Made by a program: the position numbers and the translations under genes. Shown piece after piece: positions 1-11,739 of a DNA stretch of 64,000 bases. Position 1 is the stretch's first letter, and each line of letters begins with the position of its first letter. Source of the stretch: Fagopyrum homotropicum (Eukaryota; Streptophyta; Magnoliopsida; Caryophyllales; Polygonaceae); contig BSWB01000006.1 of the NCBI GenBank assembly GCA_033239125.1, positions 113,196,242 through 113,260,241 on the forward strand, in the 5' to 3' direction. The notes below the pieces were generated by a model. That model ran no database searches and was not told the DNA's origin. It saw nothing but the letters and a program-made list of their open reading frames with translations.

Positions 1-1133
1 CAATCGGCGTCTGTGTAGGCTGTCAGACTATCCGGGGCAGATCATGTGAGTTGAAGGCCCAACTCAGGTGTGCCCTTAATGTAGCGCAAGTCCGCTTCAT
101 TTCCTGAAAGTGATGGTCGTGAGGGTCATGCATGAAAAGACATACCTGTTGAACAACAAACGAGATGTCTGGGCGAGTGAAAGTGAGGTACTAGAGAGCG
201 CCGGTGAGACTGTGGTAAAATGTGGTGGCCGGATTGCAATTTGTCATTTTTGCCTTTTCAAGAATCTCAAGTGCATACTTTTTCTAATGAAGGAACAAAC
301 CGGCATTATTACGGACAACGGAGACGCCCAAAAAATAACTCAAATTGCCCAAGTCGGTCATAGAGAATTCCGACCGGAGTAAGGACATCAAGTGAGACAA
401 GACAGCTGGTGGTGATGTCATCAAGACGATGTCGTCTACATATAGGTGCAGGTAGGCCGTGGCATGTGAGTCCCGGTAAACGAATAGGGAGTGGTCCGAC
501 TGGCAGCTGCGGAAGCCAAGGCGGGATAAGTAAGTAGCGAACCGGTGATACTAGGCTCTAGGTGCCTGTTTGAGGCCGTAAATGGATTTCCGTAGTAGAC
601 AGACATGAGACGGTCTCAAGGGGTCAGTGAAGCCGGGCGGTTGATGCATATAAACTGTCTCCTCCATGTAACCATGAAGGTAGACATTTTTGACATCCAA
701 CTAATGAATTGGCCAGTCGCAGTGCAAAGCAATGCTCAAGACGGTTCGAATTGTAGCGGGTTTGACCATTGGACTGAAGGTCTCGTCAAAATCAGTTCCC
801 ACCTTCTGAGAGCGACCATTGACTACTAGGCGAGCTTTGTGACGCCCTAGGGTGCCATCTGACCTATATTTATGCTTGAATAACCACATGCATCTAATAA
901 TGTTAGCGTCTCGGGGACGAGGAAGCAAGTCCCACGTTCCATTTTTAATTAAAGCACTAAATTCCTCGTTCATGGCGGCATGCCAGTTTGGATCATTCAA
1001 GGCTTTTTGTAGTGATTTAGGGATGGGCGAGATGTTTGCGGTTGAGTTGGCATAAGTGACATATTTTGGGTTAGGCTTAAAGATGCCAGATTGGGCCCGT
1101 GTGACAAGAGAGGGCGGCAAAATGGGCCCGGAA
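1..1133 (-). pseudogene. Copia1 reverse transcriptase / RNase H (3' half of pol)
   Basis: Minus-strand reading gives a Copia-type RT (RVT_2 family), starting with a linker and the pattern NDPNWHAAMNEEF followed by GTWDLLPRP. The catalytic YVDD is encoded at 442-431. Toward position 1 the reading continues through the RT C-terminus into the RNase H start (a TYTDADW-like stretch at the very edge). A TAG at 703-701 replaces the Gln codon expected after WPIH, a C-to-T change, and further breaks occur below about 400. The segment lies downstream (on the minus strand) of the Gypsy1 insertion, so it is separated from its integrase by 10.6 kb. It cannot be functional as it stands. Confidence 0.88.
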
Positions 1134-1213
1134 CGAGGTGTAAGAGCCTTAGTCTTCGAGAGATCCCACACATGCGCTTCAGCTGAGACGCAACTGCTTT
1201 TCTTTGTTGGAGC

Positions 1214-1310
1214 TGCAGTGGGCCGCCCCTGCGCCCTGGCTGGCCGCCCCTGCAGTTCTGTGAGCCGCCCCAGCGGCCAGGCCAGCCGCCCTTGTGGTTT
1301 GTGGTGGGCT
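1214..1310 (+). promoter_or_regulatory. GC-rich motif cluster 1 in Gypsy1 LTR
   Basis: At least four imperfect copies of GCCGCCCCTGCG (variants ending GCAG, AGCGG and TTGTGG) occur in about 95 bp of otherwise AT-balanced LTR, just upstream of a TATA-like site near 1357. The same motif recurs at 1827-1905 and in the 3' LTR (9880-9965 and 10485-10565). Its function is unknown; position suggests a U3 control element. Confidence 0.5.
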
Positions 1311-1826
1311 ACAACCGTCTTCTTTGACCCGAGCTTTGCTTTTCGACCTTTCTTTCCTTTATATCTTCTTCTTCTCCTCCAGATAAGGGTTAGGTATCTT
1401 CAACACCATCTCTTTCTCCCTACGCACTTCATCCTCTCTTCTCTTCTCCCTTGGACCATCTTGATCTTCCTTGAGTTTAATTGAGTTTGTGAGAGATCCT
1501 TGATGGCTTTTCTTGCTGTTGTTGATGGTTGTTGCTGTTGTGCTTGTTGATAGCCAGCCTTGAGGTTTTGAATGGTGTTCTACTATGAGTTAAGCTTAGC
1601 TTGGTAAGCTTCTATGGCTTCCCCTCTTTCTTTCTTCTTTTCGTCATTTCTATGTTCTTTCCTTTCTCCTTAGCTTAGGATCCACAAGAGTGATCTTGTG
1701 GCAGTCTTGATTGGCTTCTTCTGATGTATATATGTATTTATATATGTGTGTGTGGATGTTGGCTGAAAGAGGAGTGAAGAAACCGATTGAAGAAGCATGG
1801 AGGAGCTGAAGGTGTGTCTCTGCACA

Positions 1827-1905
1827 CCAGCTGCCCCTGCGCCACCTCTGGACTACCCCAGCGCCAGCAATGAGCCGCCCCTACGCATCCCCTAGCCGCC
1901 CCCTG
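1827..1905 (+). promoter_or_regulatory. GC-rich motif cluster 2 in Gypsy1 LTR
   Basis: This is a second cluster of the same family-specific motif (CTGCCCCTGCGCC, GAGCCGCCCCTACG, TAGCCGCCCCCTGC), about 470 bp downstream of the TATA-like site, presumably in the transcribed R/U5 part. It is separated from cluster 1 by about 500 bp lacking the motif. Confidence 0.45.
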
Positions 1906-3076
1906 CACCAGCTTGGTGTTGCACTTGGTTCTACAGGTGTGTGTTGCTTCTAGGCCTTCTTTAGGATGCCTTTGTTCCCTCCTTTTCTAGTATGAGTGTA
2001 TAGGATCATGCTAGATGTGTTAGGTTGTGCTTTGATGAGGTTATGATCGGTATATGCCATGTACGGCTTTTGAGGGTCATAGGTTGTGAGGTTTAAGTTG
2101 TGGATGATCCTATGGATCCCTTGGGTCTAGGTGTGACCCCTTTGATGAATAGAGGTTGATATATCTTGATGCCTTGTTATTAGGCAGTGCCCCCTCTCAG
2201 GATTGGAGGTTGGTTCTGGTTGATCGTCTTTGAGTTGTGTACGAGGTTGAGGTAAGTCCGTAGGACTTACTTAGCCACCATCCCCATATTGGGTGTTTGC
2301 ATGAGTTGTGTGTGCTTTGTATGTTGCATATGATAGCATGAGATTGTCGTTTATACCGACCTATGTTTTATTGATTGCCCCCTATGCGTGACTGTGATAA
2401 CCTTTCCCTTTCATCCCGCCGTGAAGTCTGGGAGGTTCTCTGATGTCAGGCCAGAGTGACTTTACAAGAAGGACACAATCCACTCCCACTGGGTACACGG
2501 ATTGTGTGACCGATACTTGTGCAGCTGGCTAGCAGGCTCAGAGGCGAGGATGTATCAGTCCTCGTGTCACATAGTTCATATATACTTACATATACAATTT
2601 GAGTGAATGACTATTATACAAAGATGATAAAATGGGTAAATGTGTGATAGCATGCTGATGTGTTTATCTTTCATGATTGTGTTTGTGCTTATGCATTACC
2701 TCATATATGTATGGTTAGCTAGCGGTTTCATACCGTGTTGTAAATGTTTGTAGGTTAGGCGCTGCTGAGTGATCTGGCAGGGTGACAGGCCGAGGACTCT
2801 CGTACATTAGGTGGTTGGTTTGGGGTTGTTGTGTTTCCCTCCTGCGTGAGGATGATCTTTTGTACCTCCCATGTGAGGACATTGTTTTACATACTCGGCT
2901 ATGTTGTCCTTTACCTTTGGTTATATTGTTTTAAAGTTTTATTGATTTGTTTTATATCTGTCAGTGCCATGTTGTAAGGTCCAGTGAACTTGTTGTCAGG
3001 CTAGGGTCAGGATCAACTGTGAGATCTTAGCCCAATGTGGCACTCCGAGTCCCGCGAATTCGGGGTGTTACAGAGT

Positions 3077-3089
3077 TGGTATCAGAGCC
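3077..3089 (+). other. Gypsy1 primer-binding site (initiator Met tRNA)
   Basis: TGGTATCAGAGCC begins four bases after the 5' LTR end and is the standard complement to the 3' end of plant initiator methionine tRNA. It sets the plus orientation and the LTR boundary. Confidence 0.9.
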
Positions 3090-3287
3090 AAGGTTGACAA
3101 CAATGACACTTGCTACCTGCAATAAGGTCTGATAGGTAAAATAAACAGAACCCGGGGTCTGACGTTTTAAAACGTTTTTAGTTTTACGTGTGGTTTTGGG
3201 TTAGAATGTACGAGAAGTTGTCACCTCTGCCATGGATCTCTGCAGATTAGATATGTATATATATTTGTGTGTATTATGGATTTGTAG

Positions 3288-3316
<29 letters not shown>
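3288..3316. repeat. (TA)n microsatellite
   Basis: About 14 uninterrupted TA units lie in the untranslated leader of Gypsy1, between the primer-binding site and the gag remnant. Confidence 0.9.
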
Positions 3317-3320
<4 letters not shown>

Positions 3321-3429
3321 AAATATGACATATATAGCCTTATAAGATTAGGTGCATATACTTGTAGTTGGACGAGGTAGGGGCACACCCCCTCTTCCTC
3401 TAGTAACGTCAAGTTAGGGACCAGTTTCC

Positions 3430-3841
3430 GCTATTGTTTCGCTTATGACAGAGAACGAGTTTGAAGAGGCTGATCATTTCTCCATGAGTAGATCCAAGTT
3501 TCAAGAATATATGCGCCAAGTATATGAGGCTGTCATAGCGGGTAGACCTACACCGGAGTTACCAACATCTGCGGGACCAACTGAAGATTCTAGATTAAAG
3601 AAGAATCAATGAACTAGATCATTTAATGGAGAAGCAAGGATGATGAATGGTGAACAAAGTCAGATGTCAGGACAATCAAGCGGTCCTTTGGCCATGAAGA
3701 CGATTGACAAAGAACTATAGTGTTTTAATTGCGCGAAGTTTGGACACCGGCGAGCTATGTGCTCGAAGACGCCAATAATATGCTTTACATGTGGTAAAGC
3801 AGGGCATAGAGCGAAGTTTTGTCAACAGGGCAAGGCGTTGC
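3430..3841 (+). pseudogene. Gypsy1 gag C-terminal remnant with zinc knuckles, first part
   Basis: Reading forward with stops gives a hydrophilic gag tail followed by two CCHC zinc knuckles: CFNCAKFGH..C from about 3718 and CFTCGKAGHRAKFC from about 3781. Such knuckles bind the element's RNA in the gag particle. The N-terminal capsid part expected before them is missing or unrecognisable: only about 350 bp separate the primer-binding site from this region. An in-frame TGA (near 3610) and TAG (near 3718) break it. The reading stops at 3841, where a solo LTR was inserted, and resumes at 5553. Confidence 0.75.
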
Positions 3842-5552
3842 TGATAGCATGTATGGATGTATATTATGTGATTATACTGTCGTTTCATATATCTTTACGA
3901 GAATCGAGGTCTACACCAAGTTTCGTTGTAATCGTAGGTAAAATGGCACATTTTGGATCGAAATGGAGCTAAGGAGCAAAGAAGTCATTGGAGCTACATT
4001 TAGGAGCTTCAAAGAGGAGCTCGGAAAGATTGGAATTAACAAAGAAGATTTACTTTGGACCAGATTTGAGAGATTTCACCTTCAGCTGAGATTCACCTCG
4101 GTCAGCTACAGTACCATCTCGACCGAGGTGATCTTGAGGAGCGTCTCGACCGAGGCGAATACCTTGATGCGACGAGATATATTTTATTTGGCTGAGATCG
4201 TTTATTTTTGGAAGGAGAGATCTTATATTTTTGGGCTGGATTTCTGGAAGGAAGATCATATATTTGGGAGATCTTTTTCTGAGATATGGATATATTTTAT
4301 TAGGAAATTATCTTTTTAAGATATTTTATTTTTGGAAGGTAATTCTCCTATATAAAAGGTTGAATTTTCCACAAGTTCAAGCATGCTTAGAAGCTGAGAG
4401 CATCCAACAATTAAGGGATTTTTCGGAAGCTTTGAAGGAAGGAAGGAAGATCAAAGATCAATCAAGGAAGGATTGATAGTTCGGATATAGCTTTTGAAGG
4501 GATTTGTAAGAATTTCTTAGATTCCCTTTTGTTCGATTGTCTTGTTGGATTTGTGATCCAAGGAACGCTTATTTGTGTGATATTTGATCCAGTTATTGAA
4601 GCCTTGTTCTTAAGGTTTTTGTGTTCGAATATTCATTCTCTTCCCATTTATTTGATTATTGCTTTCATGATGATGATTGGCTAATTTCCTTGTGCGATTC
4701 TAGGGTGATTGACTGAAAGTTGTTGGAAAGACGATGATAGAATGATCTTAATCCCAGTAGGACCTTGAAAGCTCGAGTCTTTATCCTTAACCCTAGAACA
4801 TCTCGTTCAATCAATGAACATCTCGGCCGGGGTGGAACTTGACTGACCGAGGTGACCTTTTCTGATCCGAAACTGAGAGTTAAGTGTTAAAGTTTGCCAA
4901 ATCCTATTCTTATTACACCTTTCCTGGTTAAATGCAAGCCTAGGATGAGACTTACCCGGTGATTCCTTTGCTTGTTTACCTAAGATCATAAGTGTAGGTA
5001 ATAAATTAAAGGTTTATCCTTTATTGGGGTTTGAGTGTGCCTTCATTCCATCTTTGTGAGTTAGCGTGAGACTTACCCGGTAAAGGTTGATTCTATTCCC
5101 TTAGTTGGTGTGTTGGTTTGAGATTATAATTCCTTTCCTTAGTACCTTGAGACTTACCCGGTAATAGGTTCTTTGGCTTGGGATTGTGAGTAGTGAGACT
5201 TACCCGGTGATCTATTCCACTTTAGAAACACCTTCCCTTTGCAAAACCTCAACTTTATCCGCTTATCTTGAGATCTTGAGTCGGAACCACAACTAGATGC
5301 TTTAATCCCTAGAATTGCATATTTCCCTTAATTGAATTTATCTTCATCTTTGATTACTTTAATCGCTTTTGTGGTTAGTAATTACATTGACTACTTACAC
5401 TTGCTTAGGTTTCACCTAAGTCCCTGTGATCGACCCCCGGAATTCTTGCTTTTTATTACAATTGACCCGTACATTGCGGGTTCACATCCTTGTTTTAAGC
5501 ATACTTCTTGGGTTATAAATTTAAAGCTTGCACACACCGTTTGGAGCGAACA
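3842..5552 (+). mobile_element. Solo LTR of the Ath-B family, inserted in Gypsy1 gag
   Basis: A single 1,711-bp LTR starts TGATAGCATG and ends GGAGCGAACA. It matches the Ath-B 5' LTR (57865-59618) along its length, including repeated GAGACTTACCCGG boxes (5068-5215) and a TATATAAAAGG box near 4350. No internal region or second LTR is present, so it is the product of LTR-LTR recombination. Flanks are GTTGC (3837-3841) and ACTGC (5553-5557). These differ at two transitions, which would fit an original GCTGC duplication decayed by C-to-T changes, but this is an inference. The family motif (TCTCGACCGAGG and relatives) occurs at 4100-4160 and 4826-4855. Confidence 0.88.
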
Positions 5553-5880
5553 ACTGCCTTTACCAGTTCCCTCCTGGAGTAAGATCATGAAAGGTGGACG
5601 ACGAAGATCGAGATATCCTTCAGTTGCACAGGTTGCAAGGATGGGACGGTTATGTTTCAACTGTGGCTATCCAGATCATTTGCGTTCTGAGTGCCTTTTG
5701 GTACCGATAACTTGTTTCACCTGTGGTTAACTAGGCTATCTAGCCCCTTTCTGTCAACAAGGTAGTGTTTCTTCTCAACAAGACCTTCCTCTTTCCGGTG
5801 CAGAAAGAGTGAAAGTAGAGGTTATGACAATGACCTCAGTGATACATGAGGAGCATACATCTGAGGTTGAATGATGATAT
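5553..5880 (+). pseudogene. Gypsy1 gag zinc-knuckle region, second part
   Basis: After the solo LTR the gag tail resumes as a basic stretch (KGGRRRSR) followed by CFNCGYPDHLRSEC (from about 5656) and CFTCG. A TAA at about 5728 breaks the second knuckle, and the text then continues in the same frame to a further C-containing segment. The part before and the part after the solo LTR each carry a knuckle pair, so the parent gag had either four knuckles or a duplicated pair. Confidence 0.7.
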
Positions 5881-7640
5881 GCAGGGGAGTTTTTGGCGTT
5901 AGTTGTTACAGGTACCATTCTCATTAATGGTTTACCTAGTGGAGTTCTGTTTGTTGTGAGTGCTATGCACTTCTTATCATTCGATGCATGCGTTCATAGT
6001 TGACGGTGGGCATAGTAGAAGATAGATTTTCCTTTACAGGATTATCAGTTAGGGTCTGAGGTACCCGCGAGATATGTGATTGCCCCATTCATTCAGGGAC
6101 TTGTGTATGGTTTGTAGACTTCTGTGTCATGCCTTAGGTTCATGAGGAAGTCATTATGTGTACGGTTTGGATGAATGGCTATCATGTCATGTTAGACATC
6201 AATTGGAAGGTTGTTATAGTCTCTTTTGAGATTGTTTAGATAGAGGTTTTTCAAGGTTATGACCTTTGAAGAGGCGAGTTTTGCCATTAATGTCATACAA
6301 GCAGTGAAGTTGATAGCCCAAGAAGGTGATACTTTCTAATGTTATGTCATGAAGGAAAGAGATAGTTACACGATGGAGGATATTCCAATGATTATGAGCT
6401 TATAGACGTGTTACTGAACAGTCTAATTTGCCGCCTCAGCGGAGTGTGGACATTGTTATCGAGTTGAAGTATGTTACAAGACTGATTGAGAAGGCCCATA
6501 TCATATTGTGCCTGTTGAGATATTGTAACTGACGATTTGAATAGTTGGCTGAGACTGGCTTCCTTCGCCCTAGTATACTCAATGTTACGTATTGACGACC
6601 CGATGAGTTAGTTTCAAGAAGCAATTGTGTTCTCAGGATTCCCTTGCGCTCACGATATCACCAATTGAGGGTGAGAGAGCAAGATGTGTATAAGATAGCC
6701 TTTCATACCCATTATGGACACTACGAGTTGTAGTGATGCCATTTGGGCTGACGAATGCCTTAATAGTCTTCAGGGAGTTAATGACTAGCATTTTCATTGA
6801 CTTCTTTAACTTGTTTGTGATGGTCTTCATTGATGACATTTCGATATACTCTCGCAGCAGAGAGGAGCAGACCGATCATCTGAGGACAGTTCTGCAAATT
6901 TCAAGAGATGGAGGGCTGTATGCTACGCTCTCTAAATGCAAGTTGAGATGCCAGAGGTAGCCTTCTTAGGCCATTGTCTCCGCCAGTGGGATCATGGTTA
7001 ATCTGGCAAGGATTGAGTATGTTGTAACATGGACGATACATATGAACTTTAAGGGAATGCGTAGTTTTCTTGGCCTAGCCGATTACTACCAATGCTTTGA
7101 GGAAGGATTTTATGTGAATGTGTATATACTTACGAATCTTGTGAAGAAAATCACTAGAATTGCGTTATCAAGCAGTATACCAGAGCTTTGAAGAATTGAA
7201 GAGGCACTTGACCTCTGTTTCCATGCTGTCATAGCCAGAAGATTCTGGGGATTCTGTGATTTACGGTGATACATCCCAGCTAAGTTTGAGACGTGTGTTA
7301 CTACAAAGGAGTAGAGTTATTGACATACGTGTCTACAGCTGAAGATGTATGAGAAGAACTACTTGACGCATGATCTAAAGTAACAATGGTACTTCAAGCC
7401 TTGGAGATTTGAAGATAGTACCTACATAGTATTCATGTCACATTTCCATAGACCATAGGAGTCTGTAGTACATTTTATGCCGTGGGAGTTGAATAACAAC
7501 TAGCGTTAAGGGGTCGAGTGGATCAAGAATTTAAACTGGAGATTTCATATCATTTAGAGAAGTTGAACGTTGTCACTGACAACTTGAACGGAAAGACGCC
7601 TCAAGAGGAGACAATTGCGAGGCTGACAGTTCAGCCTCAG
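5881..7640 (+). pseudogene. Gypsy1 protease, reverse transcriptase and RNase H remnants
   Basis: The protease is recognisable from a G-x-x-x-I-N-G-x-x-S-G-V-L-F run near 5910-5950, but the catalytic D-S-G has become V-V-S. The RT shows MPFGLTNA at 6736-6759 and a VFIDDIS motif at about 6823-6846, which contains the catalytic Asp pair. A primer-grip-like SFLGLADYY lies near 7060. An RNase H-like stretch follows to about 7640 but is badly broken. Stops or shifts occur every few hundred bases, so nothing here is translatable as a polyprotein. The order PR-RT-RH-IN is that of Ty3/Gypsy. Confidence 0.78.
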
Positions 7641-7679
7641 CTTTAAAGAGATCTAGCTTAGCTAGATTTGGACAATCAG

Positions 7680-9170
7680 TTCCTTGATGAGAATACCCAA
7701 CTGTGCCTTAGAGGTTCTACCTGGTCTGTTGGATGAGGTTCAACAGAAGCAAGGGACCTTCCCGACCTTGTTGAAGCTGGAAGAGAAGATGTCTCGTAAT
7801 GAGGCACCACGGTTCTCCTTTGGAGTAGATGGAGTGATGAAGCGTCATGACTGCTTTTGTGTACCCGCTGATGCAGAGTGGAGACAGAGAATCTTACAGT
7901 ACACTCACTGTACACCTTACTCGGTACAACCAGGTACGAGTAAGATGTACCACGAGGTAAGATGATTATATTGATGGAGAAGATTGAAACTGATGTAATT
8001 AGATTTGTGATACAGTGTGAGACCTGTCAGTAGGTTCAGATAGAGCATTACCGACCTAGAGATGAGCTCCCTTCACTACCAGTGTAGTAGTGGAAGTGGG
8101 AGGACATCTCTATGGACTTTGTGACGGGATTGAGGCTAGTAAGATTTTTGGATGTTATTTGGATTGTTGGTGACAGATTAATGAAACCGGCACGTTTCAT
8201 TCCTATCAGAAAGATGTGGCCAGAGAATGGACTAATGGGGGAGTACACTAAGCAGATAGTGAAACTTTATGGTGTACCGAGGACGATCATCTCTGATCGT
8301 GATGAACGGTTTACCTCGAGATTTTGACAGTAGATTTAGACTGCTTTGGGGACAAGTTTATACCTCATGACTACGCTTCACCCCTGACAGATGATCAGTC
8401 ACTAAGGACCATCTAGACCCTTGAGTATATAGTATAAGCTTGTCTTTTGGATTGGAAGCATGGATGGTTAGATTACCTCTCATTAATGAGTTTAGTATAT
8501 GACAATGACTGACGTACAACTTTTGGAATGGCCCTTATGAGGCATTATATAGACATAGATGCCGTATATATTTATGCTAGAAGTGACCTAACAGTATTAG
8601 TGGAATAACGCTGATCAGATTCATGATTTTATAGTTTAAGTAATGTTGATTAGAAGAAGAATGCTGGTTGTACAGAGTCGCTAGATATCATATGCAGACA
8701 AGAGGCGTCGACCTCTAAGGTTCAAGTGAGAGTTCATGTTCAGCTGAGAGTATATCCGCTGTGAAATGTCAGGTGTGTTGGCATAGAAGGGAAACTGAGC
8801 TTCCGATATGTCGTTTACTTGAGATCTTGACCAAAATTGTGAAGGCAGCATGATGTTTAGCTCTGCCTCTAAGGATTTGAGGGTGTTCACCCAGTATTTC
8901 ACGTGTCTCGACTGAGGGAATATATACCAGGTTTGAGACACCTTGTGAGTTATGGTGATCTGGTGGTTGAGCCGAACCCCACCTTTGTTGAGCATTCGAC
9001 TACATTCTTAGAATGAGATATGAGACACTTATATTCGAAAGACATTTCCATATTAAGGACATAGTGGTCGAGATGAGGACCTGAAGAGGCCATATGAGAG
9101 ACTGAGGATAGTATCCTGAGGAATTATCCAAAGTTTATGTCGAGACAGATCCATCTGTGGGAGCGTGAGT
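7680..9170 (+). pseudogene. Gypsy1 integrase and chromodomain-like C-terminus
   Basis: The segment starts with a zinc-binding region (HCTPYSVQPGTSKMYHEVR near 7900-7960). The integrase core follows at 8100-8330: MDFVTGLR (first catalytic Asp) and VPRTIISDRDERFTSRF (second catalytic Asp). Farther on, 8880-9000 reads as the conserved FHVSRLREYIP segment, and 9060-9130 as a chromodomain-like WSR-GPEEA-ETED...YP block. The chromodomain places the element among chromoviruses, which target heterochromatin. Many stops (for example TGA at 9014-9016) make it a pseudogene. Confidence 0.75.
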
Positions 9171-9295
9171 AGACCTAGTGCTATCTTGATAAATGTTGTG
9201 CTTATGTGCTTATATGCCTTGATGCGTTTTCATGCTAGATGTGATGTGATTTATGATCTTAGTATATCCTGATGTGCTAGCGTGATGTATGTCAT

Positions 9296-9645
9296 AGCTG
9301 GAGATGATTATTTCCTCCATGCTATTTGAGTATGTTTTATATTTATGGCTGGAGATAGTTCTTTCCTCCATGTTATTTGAGTGTGATAGAATTCAGCTGG
9401 AGATGGTTCTTTTCTCCATGCTACCTTAATGGACATAGTTTCAGTGGAGATGTGATTCCTCCATGCGTTGTATATATTTATAGTTTGGCTAGAGACGTAT
9501 TTCCTCTATGCATGTGATATGTTTTGACTGGAGATATGCTTCCTCTATGCCTTGTGATGTGGTATGGTGAGAGATGTGATTCCTGTACGCCTTTGGGTAG
9601 CGTTATGGCCCTATTTTCCGGAGTTGATGATTCCTCCATGTTGAT
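9296..9645 (+). repeat. Degenerate tandem array of about 45-bp hairpin units in Gypsy1 3' region
   Basis: About eight successive units follow the pattern CTGGAGATG-N-TTCCTCCATG-N, 35-50 bp apart. Each unit can pair internally (GGAG with CTCC), so the transcript could fold into a string of short hairpins between pol and the 3' LTR. The units diverge more toward the right. Not coding. Confidence 0.75.
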
Positions 9646-9785
9646 GTTTGAGGTTATAGATTGTTATAGGATGTGATCTGTTGAACGGAGATGTGATACC
9701 TCCGATATAGAGAGTGAGAGTTATACCTCGGCTTATGGGTCCGAGAGACTTTGGGATTTTGCAAGTTTCGGGACGAAACTTGTTT

Positions 9786-9799
9786 TTAGGGGGGTGAGA
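9786..9799 (+). other. Gypsy1 polypurine tract
   Basis: A purine run containing AGGGGGGTGAGA lies directly against the first base of the 3' LTR, where second-strand DNA synthesis would be primed. Confidence 0.75.
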
Positions 9800-11739
9800 T
9801 GTAAGAGCCTTAGTCTTCGAGAGATCCCGCACCTGCGCTTCAGCTGAGATACAACTGCTTTTCTTTGTTGGAGCTGCAATGGGCCGCCCCTGCGCCCCTG
9901 GCTGGCCGCCCCTGCGGTTTTGTGAGCCGCCCCAGCGGCCAGGCCAGCCGCCCCTGCGGTTTGTGGTGGGCTGCAGCCGTCTTCTTTGACCCGAGCTTTG
10001 CTTTTTGACCTTTTCCTTTATATCTTCTTCTCCTCCAAATGAAGGTTAGGTATCTTCAGCCCCATCTCTCTCTCCCTACGCACTTCATCCTCTCTTCTCT
10101 TCTCACTTGGACCATCTTAATCTTCCTTGAGTTTGGTTGAGTTTGTGAGAGATCCTTGATGGTTTTTCTTGCTGCTGTTGATGGTTGTTGTTGTTGTGCT
10201 TATTGATAGCCAACCTTGAGGTTTTGGATGGTGTTCTGCTCTGAGTTAAGCTCAGCTTGGTAAGCTTCCATGGATTCCCCTATTTCTTTCTTCTTTTCTT
10301 CCTTTCTATGTTCTTTCCTTTCTCCTTAGCTTAGGATCCACAAGAGTGATCTTGTGGCAGCCTTGATTGGCTTCTTCTTATGTATATATGTATGTATATA
10401 TGTGTGTATGGATGTTGGCTGAAAGAGGAGTGACGAAACCGATTGAAGAAGCAAGGAGGAGCTAAATGTGTGTCTCTGCACACCAGCCGCCCCTGCGCCA
10501 CCTCTGGACCACCCCAGCGCCAGCAGTGAGCCGCCCTTGTATCATCCCCTAGCCGCCCTTGTGGCCACCTGCACTAGCTTGGTGTTGCACTTTGTTCTGC
10601 AGGTGTGTGTTGCTTCTAGGCCTTCTTTAGGATGCCTTTGTTCCCTCCTTTCCTAGTATGAGTGTATAGGATCATGCTAGATGTATGAGGTTATGCTTTG
10701 ATGAGGTTATGATCGGTATATGCCATGTACGACTTTTGAGGATTATAGGTTGTGAGGTTTAAGTTGTGGATGATCCTATGGATCCCTTGGGTCTAGGTGT
10801 GACCCCTTTGATGAATAGAGGTTGATATATCTTTATGCCTTGTTATTAGGCAGTGCCCCTCTCTCAGGATTGGAGGTTGGTTCTGGTTGATCGTGTTTGA
10901 GTTGTGTACGAGGTTGAGGTAAGTCCGTAGGACTTACTTAGCTACCATCCCCATATTGGGTGTTTGCATGAGTGATGTGTGCTTTGTATGTTGCTATGAT
11001 AGCATGAGATTGTTGTTTATACTGACCTATGTTTTATTGATTACCCCGTATGCGTGGCTGTATTAACCTTTCCCTTTCATCCCGCCGTGGAGTCTGGGAG
11101 GTTCTCTGATGTCACGCTAGAGTGACTTTACAAGAAGGGCACAATCCACTCCCACTAGGTACACGGATTGTTAAACCGATACTTGTGCAATTGGCTAGCA
11201 GGCTCAGAGGCGAGGATGTATCGGTCCTCGTGTCACATAGTTTCATATATACTTATATATACAATTTGAGTGAATGACTATTATATATAGATGATAAAAT
11301 GGGTAAATGTATGATAACATGCTGATGTGTTTATTTTTCATGATTGTGTTTGTGCTTATGCATTACCTCATATATGTATGGTTAGCTAACGGTTTCATAC
11401 CATGTTGTAGATGTTTGTAGGTTAGGCGTTACTGAGTGATCTGGCAAGGTGACAGGCCGAGGACTCTCGTACATTAGGTGGTTGGTTTGGGGTCGTTGTG
11501 TTTCCCTCCTGCGTGAGTATGATCTTTTATACCTCCCATGTGAGGACATTGTTTTACATACTCGGCTATGTTGTCCTTTACCTTTGGTTATACTGTTTCA
11601 AAGTTTTATGGATTTGTTTTATATTTGTCAGTGCCATGTTGTAAGGTCCAGTGAACTTGTTGTCAGGCTAGGGTCAGGATCCACTGTGAGATCTTAGCCC
11701 AATGTGGCACTTCGATTCCCGCGGTTTTGGTGTGTTACA
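9800..11739 (+). repeat. Gypsy1 3' LTR
   Basis: Partner of 1139-3072, 1,940 bp, starting TGTAAGAGCC and ending TGTGTTACA. It carries the same two GC-rich motif clusters at 9880-9965 and 10485-10565. It is followed by CGAGG, the target-site duplication. Differences from the 5' copy are scattered substitutions and small indels, about 5% by eye. Confidence 0.93.

Larger units (their letters stand above)
1139..3072 (+). repeat. Gypsy1 5' LTR
   Basis: The LTR starts TGTAAGAGCC and ends GGGTGTTACA, and it matches 9800-11739 along its full length. A T-rich stretch with TTTATATC near 1357 is a plausible TATA region. Two clusters of the GC-rich motif GCCGCCCCTGCG lie within it (1214-1310 and 1827-1905), upstream and downstream of that TATA-like site. 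There is no gene; short open frames here are not conserved features. Confidence 0.93.
1139..11739 (+). mobile_element. Gypsy1: chromodomain Ty3/Gypsy LTR retrotransposon, nested in Copia1
   Basis: A complete plus-strand LTR element of 10,601 bp. It is bounded by TG...CA LTRs of 1,934 and 1,940 bp and flanked by the 5-bp duplication CGAGG (1134-1138 and 11740-11744). It has an initiator-Met primer-binding site, gag with zinc knuckles, then protease, RT, RNase H, integrase and a chromodomain-like C-terminus, followed by a G-rich polypurine tract. This order and the chromodomain remnant point to the plant chromovirus group, perhaps Tekay-like. All coding parts are riddled with stops and frameshifts, although the two LTRs look about 95% identical by eye. 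A solo LTR of the Ath-B family (3842-5552) interrupts gag. Confidence 0.93.

Noticed and set aside
9296..9645. Spaced repeats considered as an array with spacers
   Set aside because: Units are degenerate and spacers related, within the 3' region of Gypsy1; no associated genes.
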